A DNA stretch of 64,000 nt. Source: Sphingomonas turrisvirgatae. GTDB taxonomy: Bacteria; Pseudomonadota; Alphaproteobacteria; Sphingomonadales; Sphingomonadaceae. This document shows, piece by piece, positions 1-8,333 of the stretch (positions within the stretch are counted from its first letter, which is position 1; each line of letters opens with the position of its first letter). The translations under genes and the position numbers were made by a program. The notes beneath the pieces were generated by a model, which was not told the DNA's origin, searched no databases, and saw nothing but the letters and a program-made list of their open reading frames with translations. The stretch lies in contig NZ_MDDS01000081.1 in NCBI RefSeq assembly GCF_001721295.1, positions 92,560-156,559 on the forward strand, written 5' to 3'.

Positions 1-1278
1 AAGGCCGCGCGGGACGTGATCGAGCAAGTGAAGGGGCTCGACGGCGAGCTGCATTTCGAAACCTATTTCTCGCTCAGCTGCCAAAACTGCCCCGACGTCG
101 TCCAGGCGTTGAACCTGATGGCAGTCCTCAATCCCAGCATCAGCCACGTCGCGATCGATGGCGGGCTGTTCAAGGACGAGGTGGATAGCCGCAAGGTGAT
201 GGCGGTGCCGACCGTGTTCCTGAACGGCGAGCCGTTCGGTTCGGGCCGCATGGAGCTTGAGCAGATCGTCGCCAAGCTCGATACCGGTGCTGAAGCGAAG
301 GCGGCCGAGAAGTTGGCAGCCAAGGAGCCGTTCGACGTGCTGATCGTGGGCGGCGGGCCGGCCGGCGCGGCCTCGGCAATCTATACCGCGCGCAAGGGGC
401 TGCGCGTCGGCGTCGCGGCCGAACGGTTCGGCGGCCAGGTGCTCGACACGATGGGGATCGAGAACTTCATCTCGGTGCCATATACCGAGGGCCCGAAGCT
501 CGCCGCGCAGTTCGAGGCGCACGTCAAGGACAATGACGTCGACATCATGAACCTGCAGCGTGCCGAAAAGCTGATCCCGGCATCACAGGAAGGTGGGCTG
601 CACGAAGTCGTGCTGGCTAATGGCGGGCGCCTGAAGGCCCGGACCATCATCCTCTCGACCGGCGCACGCTGGCGGCAGATGGGCGTTCCGGGTGAGGACG
701 AGTATCGCAACAAGGGCGTCGCTTATTGTCCGCATTGCGACGGCCCGCTGTTCAAGGGCAAGCGCGTCGCGGTGATCGGCGGGGGCAACTCGGGCGTCGA
801 GGCGGCGATCGATCTTGCCGGCATGGTCGCGCACGTCATGCTGATCGAATATGACAGCCAGCTGCGCGCCGACGCGGTGTTGCAGCGCAAGCTTGCCAGC
901 TTGCCCAACGTCAAGATCATCACCTCGGCCCTGACGACGCGGGTCAATGGCGACGAGAAGGTGACGGGCCTCAGCTACAAGGACCGCAACAGTGGCGAGG
1001 AGCATGATATCGAGTTGGAGGGGATCTTCGTTCAGATCGGTCTGGTCCCGAACACCGAATGGCTCAAGGACAGCATCGCGTTGACCCCGCGCGGCGAGAT
1101 TGAGATCGATGCGCGCGGCGAAACATCGCAGCCCGGCATTTTCGCAGCCGGGGACGCGACCACGGTGCCCTACAAGCAGATCGTGATCGCGATGGGAGCT
1201 GGTTCGACCGCCGGGTTGTCGGCCTTCGACTACCTTATCCGCCTGCCGGAACGGGAGACGCAGGCAGCGGCTGCCTGA
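1..1278 (+). CDS. ahpF: Alkyl hydroperoxide reductase subunit F (partial, 5' end outside window)
   Basis: AhpF is the NADH-dependent flavoprotein disulfide reductase that recharges the peroxiredoxin AhpC. The reading frame is open from base 1, so the N-terminal roughly 100 residues of the usual ~520 lie upstream. Visible in order are the end of the thioredoxin-like N-terminal domain with its CxxC (SLSCQNCPDV, about nt 73-102), the FAD Rossmann motif (VGGGPAGAA, about nt 346-372), the redox-active CxxC of the reductase core (AYCPHCDGP, about nt 720-747), the NADH Rossmann motif (VIGGGNSG) and the C-terminal FAD motif (GIFAAGDAT). It ends 86 bp before the oxyR start on the same strand. ahpC is expected just upstream, outside the window. 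Confidence 0.95.
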   Translation, partial: KAARDVIEQVKGLDGELHFETYFSLSCQNCPDVVQALNLMAVLNPSISHVAIDGGLFKDEVDSRKVMAVPTVFLNGEPFGSGRMELEQIVAKLDTGAEAKAAEKLAAKEPFDVLIVGGGPAGAASAIYTARKGLRVGVAAERFGGQVLDTMGIENFISVPYTEGPKLAAQFEAHVKDNDVDIMNLQRAEKLIPASQEGGLHEVVLANGGRLKARTIILSTGARWRQMGVPGEDEYRNKGVAYCPHCDGPLFKGKRVAVIGGGNSGVEAAIDLAGMVAHVMLIEYDSQLRADAVLQRKLASLPNVKIITSALTTRVNGDEKVTGLSYKDRNSGEEHDIELEGIFVQIGLVPNTEWLKDSIALTPRGEIEIDARGETSQPGIFAAGDATTVPYKQIVIAMGAGSTAGLSAFDYLIRLPERETQAAAA

Positions 1279-1364
1279 AATGCGCGTGAGAACTCGGCGA
1301 TCGCCGGGATGACGTGAGCGGGAAAGTCACTTATATCGCCGCCATTCATCGTCTGGAGCGATCA

Positions 1365-2273
1365 ATGGCGGCGACCTACCTTCCGACCCTCAAACAGCTG
1401 CAATATCTGGTCGCGCTGAAGGACCATGGCCATTTCGGTCGGGCAGCGGAGGCGTGCTTCGTCACGCAATCGACCCTCTCGGCGGGGCTTCGCGAACTCG
1501 AGACGCTGATCGGCGTCGTGCTGGTCGAGCGTACGCGCCGCGTTGTCCGCTTCACCCCCTTGGGAGAGCGGATCGTCGACAAGGCGCGCCGCGTGCTGCG
1601 TGAGGCGGATGAGCTCGCAGACCTCGCCCGCTCCGCTGGCCGGCCGCTGTCTGGCGAGATGCGGATGAGCGTCATCCCAACGATCGCGCCGTTCCTGCTT
1701 CCCCGCATCCTGCCGCGCCTGAGACGCGACTATCCGGATCTCAAGCTGTTCCTGCGCGAGGAGCCGAGCGGCGCGGCCTGCGAAAGCCTGCACACCGGCC
1801 GCACCGATTGTGTGCTGCTGGCCCTCCCCTATGCGTGCGGCGAAGTTGAAACGGCACCGCTGTTCGAAGATCGGCTGTTCGTTGCGTTTCCAGAAGGCGA
1901 GTATGGGCCCGATCATGGCGCCGTGACCCCGGGCGAGATCGATGAAACACGGCTGCTGCTGCTTGAGGACGGGCATTGCCTCAAGGACCATGCGCTCGCC
2001 GCCTGCAACCGGCCTGAACTGCGCGCGGAGGCGACGATGCTCGGCACCTCGCTTCATACGATGGTGCAGATGGTCGACAACGGCTTGGGCGTAACGATGC
2101 TGCCTGAAATGGCGCTGGATGCCGGCATTCTCGATCACACGCATGTCACGGCGCGGCCGCTGAAGGCCGACAATCCATCGCGGCGCATCGCGCTGGTGTG
2201 GCGCAAGGCATCCCCGCGGGAGCGCGACTTCCGGCTGCTTGCCGACGTGCTGACTCAGTCGGGCGCCGACTGA
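1365..2273 (+). CDS. oxyR: LysR-family hydrogen peroxide sensor OxyR
   Basis: OxyR is a redox-sensing LysR regulator that activates ahpCF- and catalase-type genes. The N-terminal winged HTH (about residues 8-67, with FVTQSTLSAGLRELE) is followed by the LysR effector domain. The signature is LEDGHCLKDHALAAC: C205 and C214 have the same 9-residue spacing as the disulfide-forming pair C199/C208 of E. coli OxyR. I chose the ATG at 1365 because GGAG lies 6 nt upstream; the open frame could extend to a GTG at 1314, which has no good ribosome site. Its position right after ahpF fits its role. The 3' end overlaps the convergent moaE end by 19 nt. Confidence 0.93.
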   Translation: MAATYLPTLKQLQYLVALKDHGHFGRAAEACFVTQSTLSAGLRELETLIGVVLVERTRRVVRFTPLGERIVDKARRVLREADELADLARSAGRPLSGEMRMSVIPTIAPFLLPRILPRLRRDYPDLKLFLREEPSGAACESLHTGRTDCVLLALPYACGEVETAPLFEDRLFVAFPEGEYGPDHGAVTPGEIDETRLLLLEDGHCLKDHALAACNRPELRAEATMLGTSLHTMVQMVDNGLGVTMLPEMALDAGILDHTHVTARPLKADNPSRRIALVWRKASPRERDFRLLADVLTQSGAD

Positions 2274-2710
2274 TCGGCCCAGCGCGCTGCGGCCTGATGG
2301 TCGCCAGCGCGCGCCTCGACCCAGGCGGTCACAAGGCCGCGATGTTCCCGCTTCCAGAACGGCGCATTCGTCTTCAAGCGATCGATCAGATAGGCGCACG
2401 CGTCCAGCGCTGCGCGGCGATGCGTTGCCGCCGTCGCGATGAACACCACGCGATCGCCCGGCGTCATTGGGCCAACGCGGTGAATGACGACAGCCGACAG
2501 GAGCGACCATCGCGCAGCCGCCTGCTCTGCCAGGTCGCACAGCGCCGCTTCGGTCATCCCGGGATAATGTTCAAGTTCGAGGCAGGTTACACCATCATCG
2601 CCGCGGACGATGCCGGTGAAGGTGGCGACCGCCCCTGCTCCCAGCTCGTCAACACCGGCCAGCTCGCTGGCAAGATCGATGGGTGCAGGGTCGACCGAGA
2701 CGCGGATCAT
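2255..2710 (-). CDS. moaE: Molybdopterin synthase catalytic subunit MoaE
   Basis: MoaE is the large subunit of molybdopterin synthase. It transfers sulfur from the MoaD thiocarboxylate to precursor Z (cPMP). The 151-aa length is normal for the family. Recognisable blocks are GAVATFTGIVRGDD near residue 26, the LELEHYPGM segment, the VIHRVGPMTPGD active-site loop and the C-terminal KTNAPFWKRE, which carries the conserved lysine. It is last in a three-gene minus-strand operon pgsA-moaD-moaE and overlaps moaD by 4 nt (ATGA), which suggests translational coupling of the two synthase subunits. Confidence 0.96.
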   Translation of the reverse strand: MIRVSVDPAPIDLASELAGVDELGAGAVATFTGIVRGDDGVTCLELEHYPGMTEAALCDLAEQAAARWSLLSAVVIHRVGPMTPGDRVVFIATAATHRRAALDACAYLIDRLKTNAPFWKREHRGLVTAWVEARAGDHQAAARWADQSAPD

Positions 2711-2958
2711 CCGCCAGTGACCGGCGGGAAGATTGCGACTTCTTTCGCATTACCGAGGGTAGAATCGAGCGGCACGAACTGCTGGTCCACCGCAGCGCGC
2801 AATCGGGTGAGATCACGCAGCGCCGTGGCATGGCCCGGGGTGCGGTCTTTGAGCCATTCGGCGAGATCGGCGACCGTGCATACCGCCTCGGGCGGATCGA
2901 CCGATTCCTCGCTCATTCCGATCTGTTCCCGCACCCAGGCGAAGTAGAGCACGCGCAT
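2707..2958 (-). CDS. moaD: Molybdopterin synthase sulfur carrier subunit MoaD
   Basis: MoaD is a small ubiquitin-fold sulfur carrier whose C-terminal Gly-Gly is thiocarboxylated for molybdopterin synthesis. The 83-aa product begins MRVLYFAWVREQIG and ends in PPVTGG, giving the required diglycine tail. The start is the ATG at 2958, which overlaps the pgsA stop (TGATG, 1 nt). A longer open frame runs upstream to 3267 but duplicates pgsA coding sequence. Its stop overlaps the moaE start by 4 nt. Confidence 0.94.
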   Translation of the reverse strand: MRVLYFAWVREQIGMSEESVDPPEAVCTVADLAEWLKDRTPGHATALRDLTRLRAAVDQQFVPLDSTLGNAKEVAIFPPVTGG

Positions 2959-3512
2959 CAGCTGTCCATGTGCTTGAGGCCGACGCGCAGATAGTCCCAG
3001 CCGGTGATCAGCGTCAGCGCGGCCGCGCCCCATAACATGGCGAGGCTGGTGGCGTGGACCCAGCCTTGATCCGGCACCGCGCCGGCGAGCACCAGGCCGC
3101 CGAGCGATGCCAGCTGCAACGCCGTCTTCCACTTGGCAAGCGCCGAAACCGGTACCGAAACCTGGATCCCGCCTAGGAACTCGCGCAAGCCCGACACCGC
3201 GATTTCGCGGAGCAGGATCACCATCGCGGCGATCATGTGGATGTCGGCGATGATGCCCTTGGCACACAGGATCAAGATGACCGCTGCAACCATGATCTTG
3301 TCGGCGATCGGATCGAGAAAGACCCCCAGCTTGGAAACCGTCCCACGCGACCGCGCGAGATAGCCGTCGAAATAATCAGTGATGCCCATCAGGCAGTAGG
3401 TCGCAAAGCCCAGCGCGTAGCCCACCTCCCACTCGCGCCACCACAGGAAAAAGAGCAGCAGCGGCACCGCGACGATTCGCGAGAGGGTCAGGATGTTGGG
3501 CAGTGTCAGCAT
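2958..3512 (-). CDS. pgsA: CDP-diacylglycerol--glycerol-3-phosphate 3-phosphatidyltransferase
   Basis: PgsA makes phosphatidylglycerol phosphate at the inner membrane, the committed step to phosphatidylglycerol and cardiolipin. The CDP-alcohol phosphotransferase signature D-x2-D-G-x2-A-R-x8-G-x3-D-x3-D is complete (DYFDGYLAR, then LGVFLDPIADK). Several hydrophobic segments are visible, including one in the N-terminal 35 residues and IADIHMIAAMVILLREIAV. I chose the ATG at 3512 (MLTLPNILTLSR), the usual PgsA N-terminus; the frame is open to 3545. It is the first gene of a short operon with moaD and moaE. Confidence 0.95.
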   Translation of the reverse strand: MLTLPNILTLSRIVAVPLLLFFLWWREWEVGYALGFATYCLMGITDYFDGYLARSRGTVSKLGVFLDPIADKIMVAAVILILCAKGIIADIHMIAAMVILLREIAVSGLREFLGGIQVSVPVSALAKWKTALQLASLGGLVLAGAVPDQGWVHATSLAMLWGAAALTLITGWDYLRVGLKHMDS

Positions 3513-3656
3513 CGTACCAAGCTCTAGCACCGACGAACGCGGCAATCATCCCCCGCCGCGACGGTCGTGTAACGCCGGCCCGATAGCGGTTGCCCCGGCC
3601 GGTGCGGCGCGGCTATGCCAGCCCGCAGTATCGACGGACGAAGGCCCGCCACGCTT

Positions 3657-4946
3657 ATGAACAATGCGCTCGGACTGCTCAAAGAGCGCCGTTTTCTGCC
3701 CCTTTTCATCACGCAGTTCCTGGGCGCGTTCAACGACAATCTGTTCAAGACCGCGATGGTGCTGTTCGCCACCTATCAAGTGCTGAACGACCCCGATACC
3801 GAGTTCGTGTTCAACGCGCTTGCCACCGGCATGGCCTTGATCCCCTTCGTGCTGCTGTCCGCCCTGTCGGGGCAGCTGGCCGATACGCACGACAAGGCGG
3901 GCATCATCCGCATCGTCAAGACCGCAGAGATCGGCATCATGATCTTTGGCGGATGCGGCATCATCGTCGCCAAAATGGGTTATTCAATGGTCGGCGTCGG
4001 CATGATGCTGGGTGCCGTGCTGATGCTGGGCACGCACTCGACCTTCTTTGGTCCGATCAAATACGCGATTCTTCCTCAACACTTGAACGAGGACGAAGTG
4101 CTTGGCGGCACCGGCATGGTGGAGGCCGCGACCTACCTTTCGATCCTGCTCGGCACGGTGATCGCCGGCTGGGTGTCGATCGAGACCGCCGGCTGGCTGA
4201 CGCTGATGGTCGCAATCATGGGCTGGTTCGTCGGTCGCATGGTCCCGCCCGCACCCCGCCAGGGGGCAAAGCTCGCACTCAACTTCAATCCATTCACGGC
4301 ATCGTGGCGCCTCATCGCCAACACGATGCACATTCCGCGCCTGTTCTGGGCGATCTGCGCGATCAGCTTCTTCTGGACGATGGGTTCGGTGCTCATCGTC
4401 ATCTTCACGCCGCTCGCGAAAAACGTCCTGACGTCGGACGAGCGCGTCGCAAGCCTGATGATCGCCACCTTCTCGATCGGAGTCGCCATCGGATCGGTGA
4501 TCATCAACGCGATGCTCAAGGGCAAGATCTCAGCCAAATATTCGCCGGCTGCGGTCATCGCCATGGCGGTGTTCGTGGTGGCATTCTCGTTTGAATCGCG
4601 CTTCTGGATCCCGGCGGCGCGGGGCAGCCTGTATGACATGGCGAGCTTCATCGTGATGCCGCAGGCGTGGCTGGTGCTGGGGACGCTGATCGCCATTGCG
4701 ATCGCGGGCGGCATGTTCGTGGTGCCGCTCTACGCCTTCCTCACGACGACAGTGACCAAGGATCAGACTGCGCGCACCGTCGCCGCGAACAACATCGTCA
4801 ACGCCTTTGGCATGGTGTTGGGCGCACTGATGGTCATCGCGATCACGACGCTGGGCGTCGGGCCGGCCGACCAGCTGCTGTTCGTGGCAGGCATGGCGAT
4901 CGTCTCCGCCTGGATCGCACAGCGACTGCATCGCGCCTGCGATTGA
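3657..4946 (+). CDS. MFS transporter, LplT-like (lysophospholipid transporter type)
   Basis: This is a 429-aa polytopic inner-membrane protein of the major facilitator superfamily. The opening FITQFLGAFNDNLFKTA and the following AKLALNFNPF-type central loop are typical of LplT and of the carrier half of Aas-like proteins, which flip lysophospholipids for re-acylation. About 11-12 hydrophobic segments are visible. The start at ATG 3657 gives MNNALGLLKERRFLPLF; an in-frame upstream ATG at 3615 would add a polar, poorly conserved 14 residues. It stands alone and diverges from pgsA. The proximity to a phospholipid synthase fits a lipid role, but the substrate is an inference from the family. Confidence 0.8.
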   Translation: MNNALGLLKERRFLPLFITQFLGAFNDNLFKTAMVLFATYQVLNDPDTEFVFNALATGMALIPFVLLSALSGQLADTHDKAGIIRIVKTAEIGIMIFGGCGIIVAKMGYSMVGVGMMLGAVLMLGTHSTFFGPIKYAILPQHLNEDEVLGGTGMVEAATYLSILLGTVIAGWVSIETAGWLTLMVAIMGWFVGRMVPPAPRQGAKLALNFNPFTASWRLIANTMHIPRLFWAICAISFFWTMGSVLIVIFTPLAKNVLTSDERVASLMIATFSIGVAIGSVIINAMLKGKISAKYSPAAVIAMAVFVVAFSFESRFWIPAARGSLYDMASFIVMPQAWLVLGTLIAIAIAGGMFVVPLYAFLTTTVTKDQTARTVAANNIVNAFGMVLGALMVIAITTLGVGPADQLLFVAGMAIVSAWIAQRLHRACD

Positions 4947-4967
4947 TCCTGCCCGAGAGTCAGATCC

Positions 4968-5135
4968 CTAGAGCAGGAACGTGTAGAAGCAGATGAAGAA
5001 CGCGGTGAAGCTCACCGCGAACAACTTGAGGTCGCTGTCATCCTCCCGCTGTCTCACAGCGAGGCGAACCTGGCGTACGTGGTTGCGGAACGGATGGCCG
5101 TTGGCCCGGCCGGACAGGATGAGGCGACGTCGCAT
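4968..5135 (-). CDS. Small membrane protein, 55 aa, unknown function
   Basis: The minus strand encodes a 55-aa protein. It starts MRRRLILSGRANGHPF, continues through an arginine-rich stretch (RNHVRQVRLAVRQRED), and ends in one hydrophobic segment (LFAVSFTAFFICFYTFLL). The pattern is a basic cytoplasmic head with a C-terminal tail anchor. No family name is known to me. I recall similar short ORFs in sphingomonads but cannot check that here. It lies 21 bp beyond the end of the MFS gene and is convergent with it. The basic-then-hydrophobic design looks selected rather than random. Confidence 0.55.
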   Translation of the reverse strand: MRRRLILSGRANGHPFRNHVRQVRLAVRQREDDSDLKLFAVSFTAFFICFYTFLL

Positions 5136-5220
5136 GGCATAGCGTTAACGCGCCGTTTACGATTCCGGCCAATCCCTAGATTAGTTAACAGCGGTTCGGT
5201 TTCGGGACAGGCTGGACGCG

Positions 5221-5258
5221 AAAAGGCCCGGTGAGACGATCGTCTCACCGGGCCTTTT
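5221..5258 (-). terminator. Perfect 38-bp palindrome, likely original tRNA-Ala terminator
   Basis: Two 19-bp arms meet with no spacer (AAAAGGCCCGGTGAGACGA and its exact complement). RNA from the minus strand would fold into a GC-rich stem closed by an A tract before it and a U tract after it. It lies 20 bp outside the left att repeat. Before integration it would have followed the tRNA-Ala 3' end by about 20 bp, which is the normal terminator position. The symmetry means it could also stop plus-strand transcription. Confidence 0.75.
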
Positions 5259-5278
5259 CAGTCCCCTACCGACGGGAT

Positions 5279-5302
5279 TGGTGGAGCCGAGGGGGATCGA
5301 AC
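5279..5302 (-). repeat. Left att copy: 24-bp duplicate of the tRNA-Ala 3' end
   Basis: The 24 bases from 5279 are identical to 18074-18097, the last 24 nt of the tRNA-Ala gene (T-arm 3' strand, acceptor strand and CCA). Identity stops at both edges (5278 T against 18073 A; 5303 T against 18098 C). A partial tRNA copy at the far end of an element with a tyrosine integrase is the classic trace of site-specific integration. The side next to the chromosomal terminator is the old chromosomal flank. Confidence 0.85.
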
Positions 5303-5405
5303 TGCCGCCTCTTAACCATCGAAAAACAAAGACTTTTTCTGAGCCACCGTTACGATTGGCATAGGCGGATGTAACAGTTTTCTCCCGTTGCGCAAGCGCA
5401 CAGCG

Positions 5406-6896
5406 CTATCGCTTACTGGCCGAAGCTTTCCGGCGCGCATCGATGACGATTATGTCCGACGCCACTTCCCCGGCCGCGAGAGCGGAATCGCGTAGGCGCT
5501 CAATCTTCTTGAGTTTGAGTCCCATGCCGCCGATGTTCATTATCACGAATACGCCAGCGGAGGTGGCCGCAGCTTTTTTATACGCCTCCAGCTGTGTCTT
5601 ATACCCGTGCTCGACCTTGCCGGTGGATAGCTTCATTTCGACCACCAGCCTGCCGCGAAAGCCGGTTGAGAACTTAAAATCGACCGGGCCTCCCCCCGAG
5701 TTTGTTTCGGGAGATATGTCGACATTGTTTACGGCGCACATGACCGTAGCCACAGCAAAGAACAAAAGCTGGCTTGCCCGCTCGTGCCGATGCGCCGTGC
5801 CATTCCACAACAGCTCCCACATGTTGTTGTCCTCGACCAGCTTTTTGAACTGATCGATGATGCCAAGGACGGTTGCACGTAAGCTCGCCGCGTCCATGGT
5901 TGCAGGCGGTGTCAACATGCCGGCGAAAACCTGGGGGTCTTGATAAAGAATACGCCGGAACTGGTAGTAACCGTCTAGATCGGCTTTTTCGTCATAGCTC
6001 TCGGAAGCTGCGGCGACGGCTTTCAAGATTAATCGCAATATACGAACAGACTTGAGGCTGATCTTGCGGACAGCCTTCTTCTTTTCGGTAACACTTGCCT
6101 GAGCGAAGTTTCCGAACATTTGATTTACGGCATCGCGTATCTCATGAACCTCCATGACGACGCGCGACACGTCAGACCAATCGGCTGCTAGCGGCAGATC
6201 GCGCAGAAGATCGCGGGGCACCAGCACGATAGGCTGAGACGGGTAGTACGGGTTTTCAGGTAAGGCACGGTTCCCATACTGGGGGCCAAAATCCCTAGTG
6301 GCGATGTTGTTCGATCGGCAGAACTCGTCGGTGATCTCGCATAGAACCGGCATAAGGAAGCCGGTAGTCATGTCGCTAAGAGTGTCGGGTCCTACGCCTT
6401 CCTCAAATAGGCCCATCAGCGGGATCATATCCGGGTTCTTCTCACCCAGCGTGATTATCTCCTTTGCGGTTCGCAGAATGGCATTTCTGAGTTTAGGCGG
6501 ACGGGAGCTGCCGCTTGTCCCCGCGCCACCGAACCCCAAACCCGTCTCCGGTCGCTCATCTAAGTTGAGGGCCTTAAATGCCCCTTTCCAAGCCGCGTCG
6601 CCTTCCGCCTTGGATATGTCAACTAAGCCGATTACGTTGTCGAAAGATTGCTTGATGAGCTTGCGACCGTCCCGTTTGATATGCGAGTTCTGGCTTTTGT
6701 GGATCAGCAACGGATCGATAAACAGCTTTGTGTCGCTATTCAGTACCGGATCTAGGAGCTTGGCAGCATCCAGCTTCTTGGGGTCAACCTTGAAGTGCTT
6801 TGAAAACAGGACCGGATGAACAAGTGTTTTCTTGCCTGCCAAATCCTCACTCCCGCTTGCTGCAAATAGCTTAGCTAAAGGCTTGAAGTCGGGCAA
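5406..6896 (-). CDS. Uncharacterised PD-(D/E)XK nuclease-like protein
   Basis: A 496-aa soluble protein. Near the N-terminus is DTKLFIDPLLIHKS; mid-protein is GLFEEGVGPDTLSDMTTGF; the C-terminal third holds a PD-(D/E)XK-like core: GGGPVDFKFS, then RLVVEMKLS (D...ExK) and GYKTQLEAY. I recognise this three-block layout from unnamed proteins of genomic islands but know no characterised member. Nuclease activity is inferred from the D and ExK residues. The gene ends about 100 bp from the left att repeat, the usual cargo position opposite the integrase. The start is weak: TTG at 6896 without a clear ribosome site, with CTG at 6911 as an alternative and an in-frame stop just upstream. Codon use is more AT-rich than in the host genes. 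Confidence 0.6.
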   Translation of the reverse strand: MPDFKPLAKLFAASGSEDLAGKKTLVHPVLFSKHFKVDPKKLDAAKLLDPVLNSDTKLFIDPLLIHKSQNSHIKRDGRKLIKQSFDNVIGLVDISKAEGDAAWKGAFKALNLDERPETGLGFGGAGTSGSSRPPKLRNAILRTAKEIITLGEKNPDMIPLMGLFEEGVGPDTLSDMTTGFLMPVLCEITDEFCRSNNIATRDFGPQYGNRALPENPYYPSQPIVLVPRDLLRDLPLAADWSDVSRVVMEVHEIRDAVNQMFGNFAQASVTEKKKAVRKISLKSVRILRLILKAVAAASESYDEKADLDGYYQFRRILYQDPQVFAGMLTPPATMDAASLRATVLGIIDQFKKLVEDNNMWELLWNGTAHRHERASQLLFFAVATVMCAVNNVDISPETNSGGGPVDFKFSTGFRGRLVVEMKLSTGKVEHGYKTQLEAYKKAAATSAGVFVIMNIGGMGLKLKKIERLRDSALAAGEVASDIIVIDARRKASASKR

Positions 6897-6975
6897 GCTG
6901 CCGAGTTTCAGGTACGTGCATCATCAGCTGCAACCGCCTGTGAGAGGCTAATCACATCGCATGTAAAGGAAGGCT

Positions 6976-7710
6976 ATGACCTACAGCTATTCGCTGCTGG
7001 ACATCATCACGCTCGATGCTGGAAGTTGGGCCGATTGGTTTTCTGGCGTAGCATCAGGCCTGGCCGTAATCGTAGCACTATCCGCTTACCCCATTGCAAA
7101 GCGGCAACGGCGAGCAGAGCAGCACGAACGGGATCAGGAAATCGGCCGAGCCGTAGGCTGGAAGCTGCTTCGTGTGCTCAACCACACCGCTGACATCAAT
7201 CGCCATATTCAGAGCGGTCTTTCGTCGCAGACTCAACATGCTCCGCCTGGCTTCAAGTTCCCTCTTGTACGGCCCCTAGGCTTGCCCGAGCGCGCAGTAC
7301 TCGAATTGAACCAATCCGAGATAGACTTTCTCTTGAAGGCCAAATCAGCGGAACTGCTAATGGAAATCGACATGTGCGTAGGTCGCTATCAGTCCATCGC
7401 GTATTCAATGGGAGAATACAAGCTACGCCATGAAGCTCTCTTTGAGCTTATGCCGCCGCCTGTTGCAAATGGAGGAACAATCTTTAGCCACAGGCTGAGC
7501 AAGGAAGAGGCCGCGCGAGTACGACCCTATTCTATAATGCTCGACGCACTTCTAGACGGGATCATTGAACTCACCCGAGAAAACCTCGCTCGTGCGGTCG
7601 CCGCTATCAAACTGTACAACAAGGATATGGAGCGGCATTTTGGCAAGCCACTGATGGACTTCGAAACCGACGAGGAGCTAGCGCCTGAACTGGTCGGAGC
7701 GCGGCAATAA
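6976..7710 (+). CDS. Membrane-anchored protein of unknown function
   Basis: A 244-aa protein with one N-terminal hydrophobic segment (about residues 20-43, WFSGVASGLAVIVALSAYPI) followed by a basic, charged stretch (AKRQRRAEQHERDQEIG) and a long helical soluble domain. The N-out, C-in arrangement is suggested by the positive charges after the helix. A good ribosome site (AAGGAAGG) precedes ATG 6976. It diverges from the nuclease-like gene with an 80-bp shared upstream region, so the two may be co-controlled or form a pair. I do not recognise a domain. Base composition matches the nuclease-like gene and not the chromosome. Confidence 0.7.
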   Translation: MTYSYSLLDIITLDAGSWADWFSGVASGLAVIVALSAYPIAKRQRRAEQHERDQEIGRAVGWKLLRVLNHTADINRHIQSGLSSQTQHAPPGFKFPLVRPLGLPERAVLELNQSEIDFLLKAKSAELLMEIDMCVGRYQSIAYSMGEYKLRHEALFELMPPPVANGGTIFSHRLSKEEAARVRPYSIMLDALLDGIIELTRENLARAVAAIKLYNKDMERHFGKPLMDFETDEELAPELVGARQ

Positions 7711-8001
7711 ACGCATTGCCGGCGATCTAAGCGGCATGTGTTGCACTAAGCCAAAAGGATAGCGGGAGAACACAGGCATGGCTTCGTCGGCATAAGGACA
7801 ACTTGACCGTTGAGGCATCGTCGTCAAGCTGTGACCTGATTTTGACATACTCGTGCGAGGAGGCAACTCCAACCATACTAGCGCGCATTTCCCCCCGTGG
7901 GGTGCCCTGCCCGGCTTGATTATGACATGATGGCACTAACTGCCTTCTAGCGCGCAGCGGCCGTGCCTGCGCCGCGCGTCATCAATGCCTGAGGATCAGC
8001 C
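7711..8001. other. Intergenic gap with no supported gene
   Basis: This 291-bp stretch has only short, overlapping minus-strand frames without ribosome sites or recognisable composition. It includes a T- and C-rich run around 7885-7900 but no clear hairpin terminator. It separates the membrane-protein gene from the next small gene. Confidence 0.5.
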
Positions 8002-8217
8002 ATGCGGAACCTGACCATTGCAATCCTGCTTGCCCTGCTACTGTGGTTTGGCTCGGCCATCATTCGGCTTGAGCGATACCGTTACGCGGCGATGCTGGGC
8101 ATGTGCGATCGGCATAGTGGCGAGCTAAGGAGAGCCAAGCGAGAGCAATGCTTGGAGAATACCGAAACGCGAACCAATCCCCTCTGGCACCTCGCCTACG
8201 GCCTGCGCCTCATCTGA
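8002..8217 (+). CDS. Small single-pass membrane protein, 71 aa
   Basis: The product opens with one hydrophobic segment (LTIAILLALLLWFGSAII, about residues 4-21) and continues with a basic, arginine-rich tail. GAGGA lies 8 nt before the ATG at 8002, a usable ribosome site. It could be a small lysis, Rz-like or toxin protein, but it lacks the features needed to say so. It ends directly at the left edge of the putative res site. Unknown function. Confidence 0.5.
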   Translation: MRNLTIAILLALLLWFGSAIIRLERYRYAAMLGMCDRHSGELRRAKREQCLENTETRTNPLWHLAYGLRLI

Positions 8218-8325
8218 CTGTACCGAAACCGTTCAATTTCGGGCCACCCTGCCATGCTGTACCGAAAACTAGCTTGACGGGCATTTCGGGACGATCCATA
8301 TTCCGGGACACGTTTTCGGAACAGG
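8218..8325. promoter_or_regulatory. Putative res site: three CCGAAA/TTTCGG inverted pairs
   Basis: Three inverted pairs occur within about 105 bp: 8223-8228 with 8237-8242, 8262-8267 with 8284-8289, and 8303-8308 (imperfect, CCGGGA) with 8314-8319. Inner spacers are 8, 16 and 5 nt. The first two share the longer lead CTGTACCGAAA. Tn3-family res sites also have three subsites with the middle one longest and the third shortest. The serine resolvase gene begins about 250 bp downstream. The third pair abuts the AGGAGG of the next gene, so resolvase could repress it. Binding is inferred. Confidence 0.5.
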
Positions 8326-8333
8326 AGGCATGA

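Noticed and set aside
7727..7936. Minus-strand 69-aa and 64-aa frames in the gap before 8002
   Set aside because: No ribosome site, mutually overlapping, no protein-like composition.
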